A stretch of 64,000 nt of DNA. Source: Whitmania pigra. Taxonomy: Eukaryota > Annelida > Clitellata > Hirudinida > Haemopidae. This document shows positions 1 to 11,922 of the stretch, piece by piece. Each line of letters begins with the position of its first letter. Positions within the stretch are counted from its first letter, which is position 1. Under the pieces are notes generated by a model. The model was not told the origin of the DNA. It saw nothing but the letters and a program-made list of their open reading frames with translations, and did not search any database. Made by a program: the position numbers and the translations under genes. The stretch covers positions 1-64,000 of the forward strand of contig JAJTWR010000407.1 in assembly GCA_021613335.1 (NCBI GenBank), read 5' to 3'.

Positions 1-3000
1 AATTTCCAATTTTTGGTCGACCCCTAAAAATCATATTTTTTCATAGGGGGGACCATTACAAAATTTTTATTTTTTTCATGTTCGACTTTTACAAAGATAT
101 TTTACACCGTGATAGACCCCTATCAAACTAAATCATCCCGCGGAAGAACCATAGAAAATTTCAATTGTTGGTCCACACCTAAAAATCATATTTTTTCATA
201 GGGGGGACCATTACAAAATTTTTGTTTTTTTCATGTTCGACTTTTACAAAGATATTTCACACCGTGATAGACCCTTATCAAATTAATTCATCCCGCGGAT
301 GAACTATAGAAAATTTCAATTTTTGGTCGACACCAAAAAATCATATTTTTTCATAGGGGGGACCATTACAAAATTTTTGTTTTTTTCATGTTAGACTTTT
401 ACAAAGTTATTTCACACAGTAATATACCACTAATAAACTAATTCATCCCGCAGAAGAACCATAGAAAATTTCAATTTTTTGTCGACCCCTAAAAATCATA
501 TTTTTTCATAGGGGGGACCATTACAAAATTTTTGTTTTTTTCATGTTCGACTTTTACAAAGATATTTCACACCGTGATAGACCCCTATCAAACTAATTCA
601 TCCCGCGGAAGAACCATAGAAAATTTCAATTTTTTGTCGACCCCTAAAAATCATATTTTTTCATAGGGGGGACCATTACAAAATTTTTGTTTTTTTTCAT
701 GTTCGACTTTTACAAAGATATTTCACACAGTAATATACCACTAATAAACTAATTCATCCCGCAGGAAGAACCATAGAAAATTTCAATTTTTGGTCGACCT
801 CTAAAAATCATATTTTTTCATAGGGGGGACCATTACAAAATTTTTATTTTTTTCATGTTCGACTTTCACAAAGATATTTCACACAGTGATAGACCCCTAT
901 CAAACTAATTCATCCCGCGGATGAACCATAGAAAACTTCAATTTTTGGTCGACCCCTAAAAATCATATTTTTTGATAGGGGGGACCATTACAAAATTTTT
1001 GTTTTTTTCATGTTCGACTTTTACAAAGATATTTCACGCCGTGATAGACCACTAACAAACTAAATCATCCTATGATAGACCCATATCAAACTAATTCATC
1101 CCGCGGAAAAACCATAGAAAATTTCAATTTTTGGTCGACCCCTAAAAATCATATTTTTTCATAGGGGGGACCATTACAAAATTTTTATTTTTTTCATGTT
1201 CGACTTTTACAAAGATATTTTACACCGTGATAGACCCCTATCAAACTAATTCATCCCGCGGATGAACTATAGAAAATTTCAATTTTTGGTCGACACCTAA
1301 AAATCATATTTTTTCATAGGGGGGACCATTACAAAATTTTTGTTTTTTTCATGTTAGACTTTTACAAAGTTATTTCACACAGTAATATACCACTAATAAA
1401 CTAATTCATCCCGCAGAAGAACCATAGAAAATTTCAATTTTTTGTCGACCCCTAAAAATCCATTATTCTTTTTAGGGGGGACCATTACAAAATTTTTGTT
1501 TTTTTTCATGTTCGACTTTTACAAAGATATTTCACACCGTGATAGACCCCTATCAAACTAATTCATCCGCGGAAGAACCATAGAAAATTTCAATTTTTTG
1601 TCGACCCCTAAAAATCATATTTTTTCATAGGGGGGACCATTACAAAATTTTTGTTTTTTTCATGTTCGACTTTTACAAAGATATTTCACACAGTAATATA
1701 CCACTAATAAACTAATTCATCCCGCAGAAGAACCATAGAAAATTTCAATTTTTTGTCGACCCCTAAAAATCATATTTTTTCATAGGGGGGACCATTACAA
1801 AATTTTTGTTTTTTTCATATTAGACTTTTACAAAGTTATTTCACACAGTAATATACCACTAATAAACTAATTCATCCCGCGGAAGAACCATAGAAAATTT
1901 CAATTTTTTGTCGACCCCTAAAAATCATATTTTTTCATAGGGGGGACCATTACAAAATTTTTGTTTTTTTCATGTTCGACTTTTACAAAGATATTTCACA
2001 CCGTGATAGACCCCTATCAAACTAATTCATCCCGCGGAAGAACAATAGAAAATTTCAATTTTTGGTCGACCCATAAAAATCATATTTTTTCATAGGGGGG
2101 ACCATTACAAAATTTTTGTTTTTTTCATATTAGACTTTTACAAAGTTATTTCACACAGTAATATACCACTAATAAACTAATTCATCCCGCGGAAGAACCA
2201 TAGAAAATTTCAATTTTTTGTCGACCCCTAAAAATCATATTTTTTCATAGGGGGGACCATTACAAAATTTTTGTTTTTTTCATGTTCGACTTTTACAAAG
2301 ATATTTCACGCCGTGATAGACCACTAACAAACTAAATCATCCTATGATAGACCCATATCAAACTAATTCATCTCGCGAAAAAACAATAGAAAATTTCAAT
2401 TTTTGGTCGACACCTAAAAATCATATTTTTTCATAGGAGGGACCATTACAAAATTTTTGTTTTTTTCATGTTCGACTTTTACAAAGATATTTCACGCAGT
2501 GATAGACCACTAACAAACTAAATCATCCCGCGGAAGAACCATAGAAAATTTCAATTTTTGGTCCACACCTAAAAATCATATTTTTTCATAGGGGGGACCA
2601 TTACAATATTTTTGTTTTTTTCATGTTCGACTTTTACAAAATTATTTCACACCGTGATAGACCCCTATCAAACTAATTCATCCCATGATAGACCCATATC
2701 AAACTAATTCATCCCGCGGAAGAACCATAGAAAATTTCAATTTTTGGTCGACCCTTAAAAATCATATTTTTTCATAGGGGGGACCATTACAAAATTTTTT
2801 TGTTTTTTTCATGTTCGACTTTTACAAAGATATTTCACACCGTGATAGACCCCTATCAAACTAATTCATCCCGCGGATGAACCATAGAAAACTTCAATTT
2901 TTGGTCGACCCCTAAAAATCATATTTTTTCATAGGGGGGACCATTACAAAATTTTTGTTTTTTTCATGTTCGACTTTTACAAAGATATTTTACACCGTGA

Positions 3001-5200
3001 TAGACCCCTATCAAACTAATTCATCCCGCGGATGAACCATAGAAAACTTCAATTTTTGGTCGACCCCTAAAAATTATATTTTTTCATAGGGGGGACCATT
3101 ACAAAATTTTTGTTTTTTTCATGTTCGACTTTTACAAAGATATTTCACACCGTGATAGACCCCTATCAAACTAATTCATCCCGCGGAAGAACCATAGAAA
3201 ATTTCAATTTTTGGTCGACCACTAAAAATCATATTTTTCATAGGGGGGACCATTACAAAATTTTTGTTTTTTTCATGTTCGACTTTTACAAAGATATTTC
3301 ACACCGTGATAGACCCCTATCAAACTAATTCATCCCGCGGATGAACCATAGATAAACTTCATTTTTGGTCGAACCCTAAAAATCATATTTTTTCATAGGG
3401 GGGACCATTACAAAATTTTTGTTTTTTTCATGTTCGACTTTTACAAAGATATTTCACACGTGATAGACCCCTATCAAACTAATTCATCCCGCGGATGAAC
3501 CATAGATAACTTCAATTTTGGTCGACCCCTAAAAATCATATTTTTTCATAGGGGGGACCATTACAAAATTTTTGTTTTTTTCATGTTCCACTTTTACAAA
3601 GATATTTTACACCGTGATAGACCCCTATCGAACTAATTCATCCCGGGAAGAACCATAGAAAATTTCAATTTTTTGTCGACCCCTAAAAATCATATTTTTC
3701 ATAGGGGGGACCATTACAAAATTTTTTTGTTTTTTTCATGTTCGACTTTTACAAAGATATTTCACGCAGTGATAGACCACTAACAAACTAAATCATCCCG
3801 CGGAAGAACCATAGAAAATTTCAATTTTTGGTCCACACCTAAAAATCATATTTTTTCATAGGGGGGACCATTACAATATTTTTGTTTTTTTCATGTTCGA
3901 CTTTTACAAAATTATTTCACACCGTGATAGACCCCTATCAAACTATTCATCCCATGATAGACCATATCAAACTAATTCATCCCGCGGAAGAACCATAGAA
4001 AATTTCAATTTTTGGTCGACCCCTAAAAATCATATTTTTTCATAGGGGGGACCATTACAAAATTTTTGTTTTTTTCATGTTCGACTTTTACAAAGATATT
4101 TCACACCGTGATAGACCCCTATCAAACTAATTCATCCCGCGGAAGAACCATAGAAAATTTCAATTTTTGGTCGACCACTAAAAATCATATTTTTTCATAG
4201 GGGGGACCATTACAAAATTTTTGTTTTTTTCATGTTCGACTTTTACAAAGATATTTCACACCGTGATAGACCCCTATCAAACTAATTCATCCCGCGGATG
4301 AACCATAGATAACTTCAATTTTTGGTCGACCCCTAAAAATCATATTTTTTCATAGGGGGGACCATTACAAAATTTTTGTTTTTTTCATGTTCCACTTTTA
4401 CAAAGATATTTTACACCGTGATAGACCCCTATCGAACTAATTCATCCCGCGGAAGAACTATAGAAAATTTCAATTTTTGGTCGACCCCTAAAAATCATAT
4501 TTTTTCATAGGGGGGACCATTACAAAATTTTTTTGTTTTTTTCATGTTCGACTTTTACAAAGATATTTCACGCAGTGATAGACCACTAACAAACTAATAA
4601 ATCATCCCGCGGAAGAACCATAGAAAATTTCAATTTTTTGGTCACACCTAAAAATCATATTTTTTCATAGGGGGGACCACCATTACAATATTTTTGTTTT
4701 TTTCATGTTCGACTTTTACAAAATTATTTCACACCGTGAGAGACCCTATCAAACTAATTCATCCCATGATAGACCCATATCAAACTAATTCATCCCGCGG
4801 AAGAACCATAGAAAATTTCAATTTTTGGTCGACCCTTAAAAATCATAATATTTCATAGGGAGTACCATTACAAATTTTTTTTGTTTTTTTTCATGTTCGA
4901 CTTTTACAAAGATATTTCACAACGCGATAGACCCATATCAAACTAATTCATCCCGCGGAAGAACCATAGAAAATTTCAATTTTTGGTCGACCCCTAAAAA
5001 TCATATTTTTTCATAGGGGGGACCATTACAAAATTTTTGTTTTTTTCATGTTCGACTTTTACAAAGATATTTCACACCGTGATAGACCCCTATCAAACTA
5101 CTTCATCCCGCGGAAGAACCATAGAAAATTTCAATTTTTGGTCGACCCCTAAAAATCATATTTTTTCATTTTTGTTTTTTTCATGTTCGACTTCCACCCC
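1..5200. repeat. Satellite DNA array, about 154-bp monomer, ~33 copies
   Basis: Head-to-tail copies of an AT-rich monomer of about 154 bp fill the left edge and continue beyond it. Each unit holds a GGTCGACCCCTAAAAATC segment, a run ending CATAGGGGGGACCATTAC, a T-rich stretch, TTCGACTTTTACAAAG, and TGATAGACCCCTATCA followed by CATCCCGCGG. Two internal inverted repeats are visible: CCCCTAAAAA against TTTTTTCATAGGGG, and TGATAG against CTATCA. Copies fall into sub-types: CCGTGATAGACCCCT, CAGTAATATACCACT, and longer units with an extra CATCCTATGATAGACCC insert near 1070, 2330, 2690, 3950 and 4770. The short open frames here are by-products of the repeat and are not genes. Confidence 0.97.
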
Positions 5201-5644
5201 ATTGTAGACCCCTAGCAAACCTAATATTGGGGGTAAGGGTCGACCATGGTTGGACTATGGGGGGTATGGGTCGACCATTCTGGGTAAGGATGTATGGATG
5301 GAGGACGGATGGACGGACAAAGTGACGCACGACCAAAATAGTTTTGAAGATAAGCAGTAATTGATTTGAGCAGTTCGAACTGTTGAAATTTAGAAATTGC
5401 TGCATTTATTTCATCTAGATGTGGCACTTTGAAGCCATCCATATCCTTAAGCATACATGCTTGTCGTACAGATCTCATATTTGTTTTCAAACGTTTAATT
5501 ATTTGTTGCAACTGAATTTTTTTCTACTAAAGTGTGGCGTATTGTTTCCATGAACTGCTTGATAGTCTCTTTGCATTAGAAAATCAACTAGATTATTTTT
5601 TTTATTTTGGGAAGACAATGTTACAATATAAAACGTCAGTTACG
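5201..5644 (-). other. Edge of satellite with a short unassigned coding-like stretch
   Basis: The satellite decays at about 5180-5300 into GGTCGACCAT-like fragments and a GGATGGA-rich stretch. On the minus strand from about 5517 to 5335 an open stretch reads KRLKTNMRSVRQACMLKDMD and continues GFKVPHLDEINAAISKFQQF. An AG (AAATTCAG) precedes it and a GT (TTTTG|GTCGTG) follows it. It could be a stray exon or a transposase fragment. I do not recognise it, and there is no start codon or partner exon. The rest of the stretch holds nothing I can name. Confidence 0.3.
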
Positions 5645-7442
5645 CAGTGACGCCGAGTGGGGGGCCCGCATCTGTAAGGGGGCCCGGTCGATCCGATCAT
5701 GTCAATGTTTGCACTTCTCTTCGTTTACCGTAGGCGACAGAATATAATGTCCTAATAGCCCCATAGTTTTACATATTGTAAAATACTTTTATATACTGCC
5801 GAACGAACAGTCCTGTTCGTCCTGCATAAACTCTTTATTCTGATGTGAGACGCTAGGGTAAGATGGTGTAGGACGCCCACACCATTTTTTGGCGAAACGG
5901 ACCATTACAGATTTAATTTGTTTTGTTCCGTAGCAGGAAAGGTTTGATTTACCATCACTTCTATTTCTGTGGAGTTATACACACTAGATTACTGCTAAAG
6001 TTGATTTTTGGTCTAAAGGATGTAAAAATCTTATATATTTTATTTGTCAAAGTATCACGATATTGAAAGAGCAAATCCATTGCTATAATAAATAACAACA
6101 GCTATGTTATTGTGTCATTTAATAATGGCGTCGTAACTAGGAAAAACGCCCACTTCGAGTCAACCATTTTATAACGCCTTCTTGCAATTTATATAATGGC
6201 ATTGGACGTCATTTCTGTACCACATGTTAGGTTACAAACCTAACCGTTCATGAAATTTTCTCATAATAACTGATGCAGTCGAAAAGTCGGCGCGTGTTGA
6301 GCGAAGCGTTTATTGTTGCGTTTCTAGACGACAGGGCTGTGCCCGTAGAAGTTGATGCATCACTTACTCTAGAAGGGAAATTGGTGTGAATTTCATGGAT
6401 ACAGTCGGCCTCTTAGAAAGTCAGTCGATATGCTGTTGAATGAGTCTGTCGCCATTCGACTTGCTGAACCGTCTACGCGCTTTGAAAATCGATACACTGT
6501 TTCCAAACGTTGTCATTATGATACGTATCTTCTGCAAGCTTCCGGTTACCGTTGCTCAAGCAGAACCATGTTTCATCACATTGGCCCGAGTTAAAAATGT
6601 TCTGAGATCGACAATGTGTCAAGAACGCCTGACCAGCCTTGGAATGATGGCAGTGGAAGGTCGACTTGCAAAAACGATTGATTACAACAGTATAATTGAA
6701 CTGTCTGCACGTAGAAAAGCCCGCAAAGTTTTGTTGTGGCCTTCTCTCTTGCATGTCGTAAAAGTCGGTTCCACATAATTACATCGTTTTTAAGAACTTG
6801 TGTAACTTAATCTCCATCGAAAAACCAGTTTGATTAGTGCACTCAAATCTGTACACGTAGCATGTGGCTGGTTATCTTTGACTAAGGCTGTATGGTGTAA
6901 CGGTCGTTCCAGGTAAGGACACAATTATGATGAAATGAAAAACTCACAAAAAATAGACTTACCGATGATTAGAGTTGGCTAATTTAAAGCGCCTCGCTGC
7001 GTGTTTGACCACCAAAAATTACTACTTTCATTTTGATTAACTGTAAAACAAATAAATTCAAATTAGATTACGAACAGCGTTTACCTTTGCAAAAGTCATT
7101 TCTATATTTTAATTTAGCACCATGTATGCACGAATGTTGAACCTTGATTGTAACATTTACCTCGATTTACAGGTTATATTATAGCGACAAAATTTCTAAA
7201 TACGGTCAATTCCAGATATAGTCACGTCCAAAACTGTAGGCTGTTGACTTGACTATAACTGAATATTTACTATAATCGAAAATAGTAAGCTACGTATGGT
7301 TTACACGGTGCAAGAGATCAGCTTGACTGTTTCCGAAACTTGACTGTAACCGACTCAACTATACCCGGAATTGACTGTATTTTGACAAAGGGCCCGCAAT
7401 TATGTCCTGTCCTGGGGCCCTTGTTGGCTCTCGGCGCCCTTG
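5645..7442 (+). mobile_element. hAT-superfamily DNA transposon (decayed), 8-bp TSD CAGTTACG
   Basis: The element begins CAGTGACGCCGAGTGG and ends CTCTCGGCGCCCTTG. The reverse complement of the right end, CAAGGGCGCCGAGAG, matches the left end at about 10 of 13 positions. It is flanked by identical 8-bp duplications CAGTTACG at 5637-5644 and 7443-7450, the expected hAT TSD length. GGGCCC-rich blocks lie inside both ends. An internal ORF (6440-6778) encodes a hAT C-terminal dimerisation region, which confirms the superfamily and gives the orientation. Most of the catalytic part of the transposase is not recognisable, so this copy is decayed or internally deleted. It lies between the satellite and the DNAJC9 gene. 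Confidence 0.88.
6440..6778 (+). pseudogene. hAT transposase C-terminal dimerisation domain remnant
   Basis: The 112-codon frame contains FCKLPVTVAQAEPCF, then VLRSTMCQERLTSLGMMAVE, then DYNSIIELSARRKARK. This is the layout of the hAT C-terminal dimerisation region (usually LPVTVASAERSFSKL ... LRSTMSQERLSGLALLSIE) of the ZMYM1/THAP-repressor-like transposases. The usual ER-S-F core is changed to EPCF, which suggests decay. The frame opens at an internal position and no N-terminal transposase is readable upstream, so it is a fragment inside the hAT element bounded by the CAGTTACG duplications. Its actual product, if any, would not be an active transposase. Confidence 0.8.
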
Positions 7443-7450
7443 CAGTTACG

Positions 7451-8155
7451 TAATTTGCATCGTCGTACATGGAAGTTTTGGTATGTCATTACAGAATTTA
7501 ATATGTCTGTGGACAGATTCAACACTATATTTGGGTCCTAATATAACGTTATCACTTAAAAAAATTAATTTGAAGATGCTTGCTAGTATTTCATTCAACA
7601 ACACATATACAAAATAAACAAATAATAACTTATTTGTATATAACTTATATGACAGTATTTACTAGATTGTTCAATAAAAGCATTTATAAATTCAGATTGA
7701 AATTTGTGCACAACAAATGCACTACTGAAATGTCTTCAATAAAAGCGAACAAACATGATAATTAAAATCTAAATTTACTGTATTTTATACTCCGAATATT
7801 AAAAATTAAAATGAGATCGAAAAATTGCACAAACAGCTAAAATAATTTTTAGGACCCTAGCTAACATTTTTCATGGAATTCACCTAATAACAAAAATTAC
7901 AAATTTTATTAAAGAACGAAATTTCGATTCACCATATTTAAATGCAATATGAAAACAAACCTAACTTTTACACAAATAATTTACTTTTAAATATTTTAAA
8001 TACTTAAAATAATGACAGTAAAATATTTCAATTCACAAAAGTAACTTTTAACCGATTAATTATTTTTCACTTCTTGTATCAAAAGCCGCGAAGAATTGTT
8101 TTGCTTTTTGGCACATTATTTCCATGAATCTGAATCGAAAGAAATATTTCTAGAG
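7451..8155. other. AT-rich intergenic stretch, DNAJC9 upstream region
   Basis: AT-rich DNA lies between the hAT element and the DNAJC9 start codon. It presumably contains the DNAJC9 promoter and 5' UTR. I see no TATA box in a convincing place and no other gene. Short open frames here lack coding character. Confidence 0.5.
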
Positions 8156-11100
8156 ATGCCTGGAATATTAGATGAAATTAATTCGCTCTTTGAGAAGTCG
8201 GATTTGTACGACGTCCTTAACGTTGCTAATACATCGTCATCGTCGGAAAGTTTGTTACCTTTCTTCATTTATCGAGTGGAATCTAGTTGTTGCAATTGCA
8301 GTATTCATTCGTAAATTTAGTTAAGAAGGCATACTACAAGATATCATTAACCGTTCATCCCGATAAATGCGAAGAAAAAGATAGAGAATGTGCCACAAAA
8401 AAGTTTCAGCTTCTGGGAAAAATATACAGCATTTTATCTGACAGTAATTTGAGGGCAGTTTACGATGAAACAGGTTAAGTTTAAGATTATGTTGAATTCA
8501 TATATTAATCATGAATCATGAATGAATAATCCTAAAAATGTTCGTTAATCAAGTAACATGTAATATCACGAGTCAACTGATATTTGAATATCAGTAAAAT
8601 TAATAACTGCACGAGTGCAAAAAGGTTCACTATAATTGACCTGTATTATATTTATTTTCATTTCTTCTTTATTGATCAGGCTCTGTGGACGAAGATGAAT
8701 CTGCACATGATCAGGACAGAGATTGGTACGAATATTGGAGAAAATGCTTTCCTAAAATATCTGTGGAGGACATCGAGAAGTTCTCAGCCAGTTATAAAAA
8801 CTCCAGTGAAGAGAAGAAGGACCTGATAAAGTTGGTAAATATTCATAAGTAATATATCGTAATCTTAGGAACATGACATGGATGGGCTTGATACTCTTTT
8901 ATCTGGGCTTGCATTTTATGTTTCACCACTGTAATAAAGCTTAATTATTAAATAATAACACCAAGTAGTTATTTAATCACAGATACTTTTAAATAAAATT
9001 ATTGAATAGTTCCAAGTTAAATCTTCTGATTTTCATCAACATGTATCTATCATGCTTATATATCCTCAGTTCATTGGAATTTTTGGATATTCAATTCATT
9101 AATTATGAACTTGATTATTATATCTAACTTATCCTTAGGGATGTGTGCTAACACAGACACAAGTCAAATGACAGTTTAACTTCAACAAGAAGTTCATTCT
9201 CTCTTAGTCAGATTTTTTTTATTTAATTATGCATCAGCAAATTCCTTGAGTAATAGTTTCTATTGAGTACATTTTTATTTAAATAAATTATAATTTAGTA
9301 CTAAACACCTCAGATATTGTAAATAGATATTATGCATTGTGTTCTTTGTAAGCAAATATTTTTTTAAAACTTCATCAATTTATTTCATTTCAACTCTCAT
9401 GACATGAATGCATCTTCTTGGATGAAACTTTTAAAAAGAATTCACTTTGTGGTGTTTGTCTTCCTGAAGCTTTTCTTTCAATTATAGTATATTCTTCCAT
9501 TATATAGTATGTTCCAAATGGAATACATTTAATTATTAAATTACAAAATTTTTGTGGAAAAATTAAGGTAACTGATTATAGTTTCAAATTTTATATTCAA
9601 TTTGAATTTTATATCTCTTTTGTCATTTAAAATTCAGAAGAAACTTTTATTTTTTTCAATCAGTAAACATTGTTTTCAAAAAAGTACATTAAAAGGCAAC
9701 AGTTAAATTGCTCCAACTTATTATAATCCTTAATTATATTATAATACCTCTTGATAATAAAAAATTAAATACTTCTTGCTGCAATATATAAACTCTTTCC
9801 AGGCTGTACAGGAAGCACAAGGGAGACATGGACAAAATAATGGATGCGATGATGTGCTCGTGCGCCGAAGATGAGCCAAGGTTCCGAGAGTTGCTCGAGG
9901 AGCTCATCAGAGACGGTGAACTCGACAATTACGACAACTTTTTCAGCGAGGCACCAAAAAGAAAGAAGGCCAGACTCGCCAAGGTCGGATGATGATTATG
10001 ATCTTTGTTTCGGCTTTGTGATTGCAATAATTTTGTTGCTGGCGAATGCGCTCGCACCGTCGATGATAATTATTCGTTTAATTACGGCAGTCGATTATGT
10101 GGTCATTTAATTACTTATGTTGTTTATTTGGATAATTAGCAGAGATACTGAATTGTTCTCATGCACCATCCATGGTCAATTTGAATTCATCTTAGCATGT
10201 ATTTGTTTTTTTATATATTTAATTTTGGCAATGAATTGATGACCAGAATTGAATTAATTAGTATTATCCAGTGATGGGCACAAATCAAATCGAATCTCAA
10301 TGGTCAAATCTCAAATCATTTGTAAAATGATTTAAATCTCAACAACCAAATCTCAAATAGAATCAAATAATTCCAAATAGAATCAAATCCCAAATCGAAT
10401 CAAATCTTCCAAAATTTACTGCTGCCCTATCTTCGAAAATTTTTTCGAGCAAAACACAATGAAATTAACAGCCAACATTTTTAGTTTTATTATTTTTTTA
10501 TTTATTTATTTATTGAAACCAAAAAGAGGTGTCTGATAATCAGTACATATAGATAATCTTTTATTTTCCTTTTGATCAAAGGCAAACCTGGCAGCTTCCT
10601 CGGAAAATATTGTGAATGCTTTGAGCATGTTTCTGGCATTGTCAGTAACAAAATATCCAATGTCAATGCTCTGAAACCCATACTCTGACAGTATTTCCTC
10701 AAAAGCTGCACAAATATTTTTTCCTGTGTGTTGGGACCCGAAGTGTCTGTAAGCAGCCATCTTTGTTCTCAGATGAAAGCCTTCATCAAAGTAGTGGAAT
10801 TTTACTCCAATAATTGGTTCAAATGAACGGCTGCTCCACAAATCTGTTGAAACATGTACACATCTGACGCTCAAATTATTATTAATTAGTAGTTCAATTT
10901 CATTCTTCATTCAAATTGTCTCTTAATGTCTGCAATACACCAGTTAATTTTCTATTTATAGTCCTTCTACTTGGGATAACATAATTTGGATCCACAATTC
11001 TCATAAAAGAGGCAAAACCTGAACTTTCAACTATGCGTAGTGAAAGCATTGCTTCGGCTACAAGATGTTTCACTATTCCTTCGGTAAGGGCCTTTTGCTT

Positions 11101-11922
11101 TGGATTGGAATCATTGTATGTCAGAGAAAGAGAATTTTCATTAATACCTCCTGCCACAGCCATGAATGGTAGCAACGAATGACTCCGTTGAGTTGTTGTT
11201 TCCTTATCTTTTTCTTTTGCATCTTTGTACAGCTCTAGATGACTGGACTAAAGAGAAAAATCCCATATTTCCTGCTATCTAACTCGGACATATTTAAAAC
11301 GCGGTAAAGCTACAAGTAGAACAAAAGCATGTAACCTACAACAATGTTTATTTAACGGGGAGCACGCCACAGGTATAAAATTCTTAAATTTATAACCATT
11401 TTACAAAATTAAAAATATATAACCATCTTTATTTCAATGATTCGATTTGAAAAAGCAAATCGAATCAAAAAAAAGGCAAATCTAATCGAATCAAAATCAA
11501 TGAGGCCAAAATCGAATCCAACAATGTTCAAATCGAATCGCAACCTTGCCTAAATCACGATTTAAATCGCGATTTATTTTGCCCATCACTGGTATTATCA
11601 CTTATCAAACTTGATCTGTACGTGTATGCTTTGCATTTAGTAATTTTGTACACTCAATTGTTTACTTTTGTGCCTCGAAAACTGTTCTTTGGTTCAGTAC
11701 AAAGATGAAGAAGAAGAAGCAACCAAACTGTTGGAAGAATTGAAAAGAAAGAACAACGTAGCAGATGGCGAGGACAGTTTGAAGGCTCTCATTTCCAAGA
11801 ACGCAAAATCGAGACAGGAAAGAACCGGTTCATTTCTCGATCGTTTGGAAGAGAAATATGCTTCTCCGGCCAAGAAGACGAGGCAAACGAAACAAAAACC
11901 TAAGGGTTCGAAGAAAAAATGA
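8156..11922 (+). CDS. DNAJC9: DnaJ homolog subfamily C member 9 (histone/HSP70 co-chaperone)
   Basis: Five exons give a protein of about 267 aa (human about 260): 8156-8249, 8321-8473, 8680-8830, 9803-9983 and 11698-11922. Exon 1 starts ATG with MPGILDEINSLFEKSDLYDV. The J domain continues through exon 2 with the HPD motif at about residues 44-46 (LTVHPDKCEEKD) and KIYSILSDSNLRAVYDETG. Exon 3 carries DQDRDWYEYWRKCFPKIS, exon 4 KHKGDMDKIMDAM, and exon 5 DSLKALISKNAKSRQE followed by a basic tail and TGA. All regions align in order with animal DNAJC9, which recruits HSP70 to histones H3-H4. The exon 3 donor is uncertain: 8830 keeps the frame, while the stronger-looking GTAAAT at 8835 does not. 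Intron 1 is only 71 bp. Intron 4 holds a hAT element. Confidence 0.93.
10269..11591 (-). mobile_element. hAT transposon in DNAJC9 intron 4, 8-bp TSD GTATTATC
   Basis: The ends are perfect 12-bp inverted repeats, CAGTGATGGGCA at 10269-10280 and TGCCCATCACTG at 11580-11591. Identical 8-bp duplications GTATTATC occupy 10261-10268 and 11592-11599. Sub-terminal regions are rich in AAATCGAATC/AAATCAAATC repeats on both sides. The interior encodes truncated transposase pieces on the minus strand. At 1323 bp it is too short for a full autonomous hAT element, so it is an internally deleted copy. It sits in the 1.7-kb last intron of DNAJC9, in antisense orientation to the gene. Confidence 0.95.
10506..11175 (-). 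pseudogene. Frameshifted, truncated hAT transposase
   Basis: Two overlapping minus-strand frames, 11175-10900 and 10910-10506, carry consecutive parts of a hAT transposase. The first ends with the hallmark DPNYVIPSRRTINRKL. The second holds VHVSTDLWSSRSFEPIIGV, YRHFGSQHTGKNICAAFEEI and IGYFVTDNARNMLKAF, which is the RNase-H-like core including the TDxW block. The frames meet at GAATGAAGAATGAAATT, where a one-base shift separates them. The BED finger and the C-terminal dimerisation domain are missing. This is a dead transposase within the element defined by the CAGTGATGGGCA ends. Confidence 0.9.

Noticed and set aside
3110..3328. 72-codon frame in the satellite
   Set aside because: The frame is made of repeated monomers and is not unique sequence.
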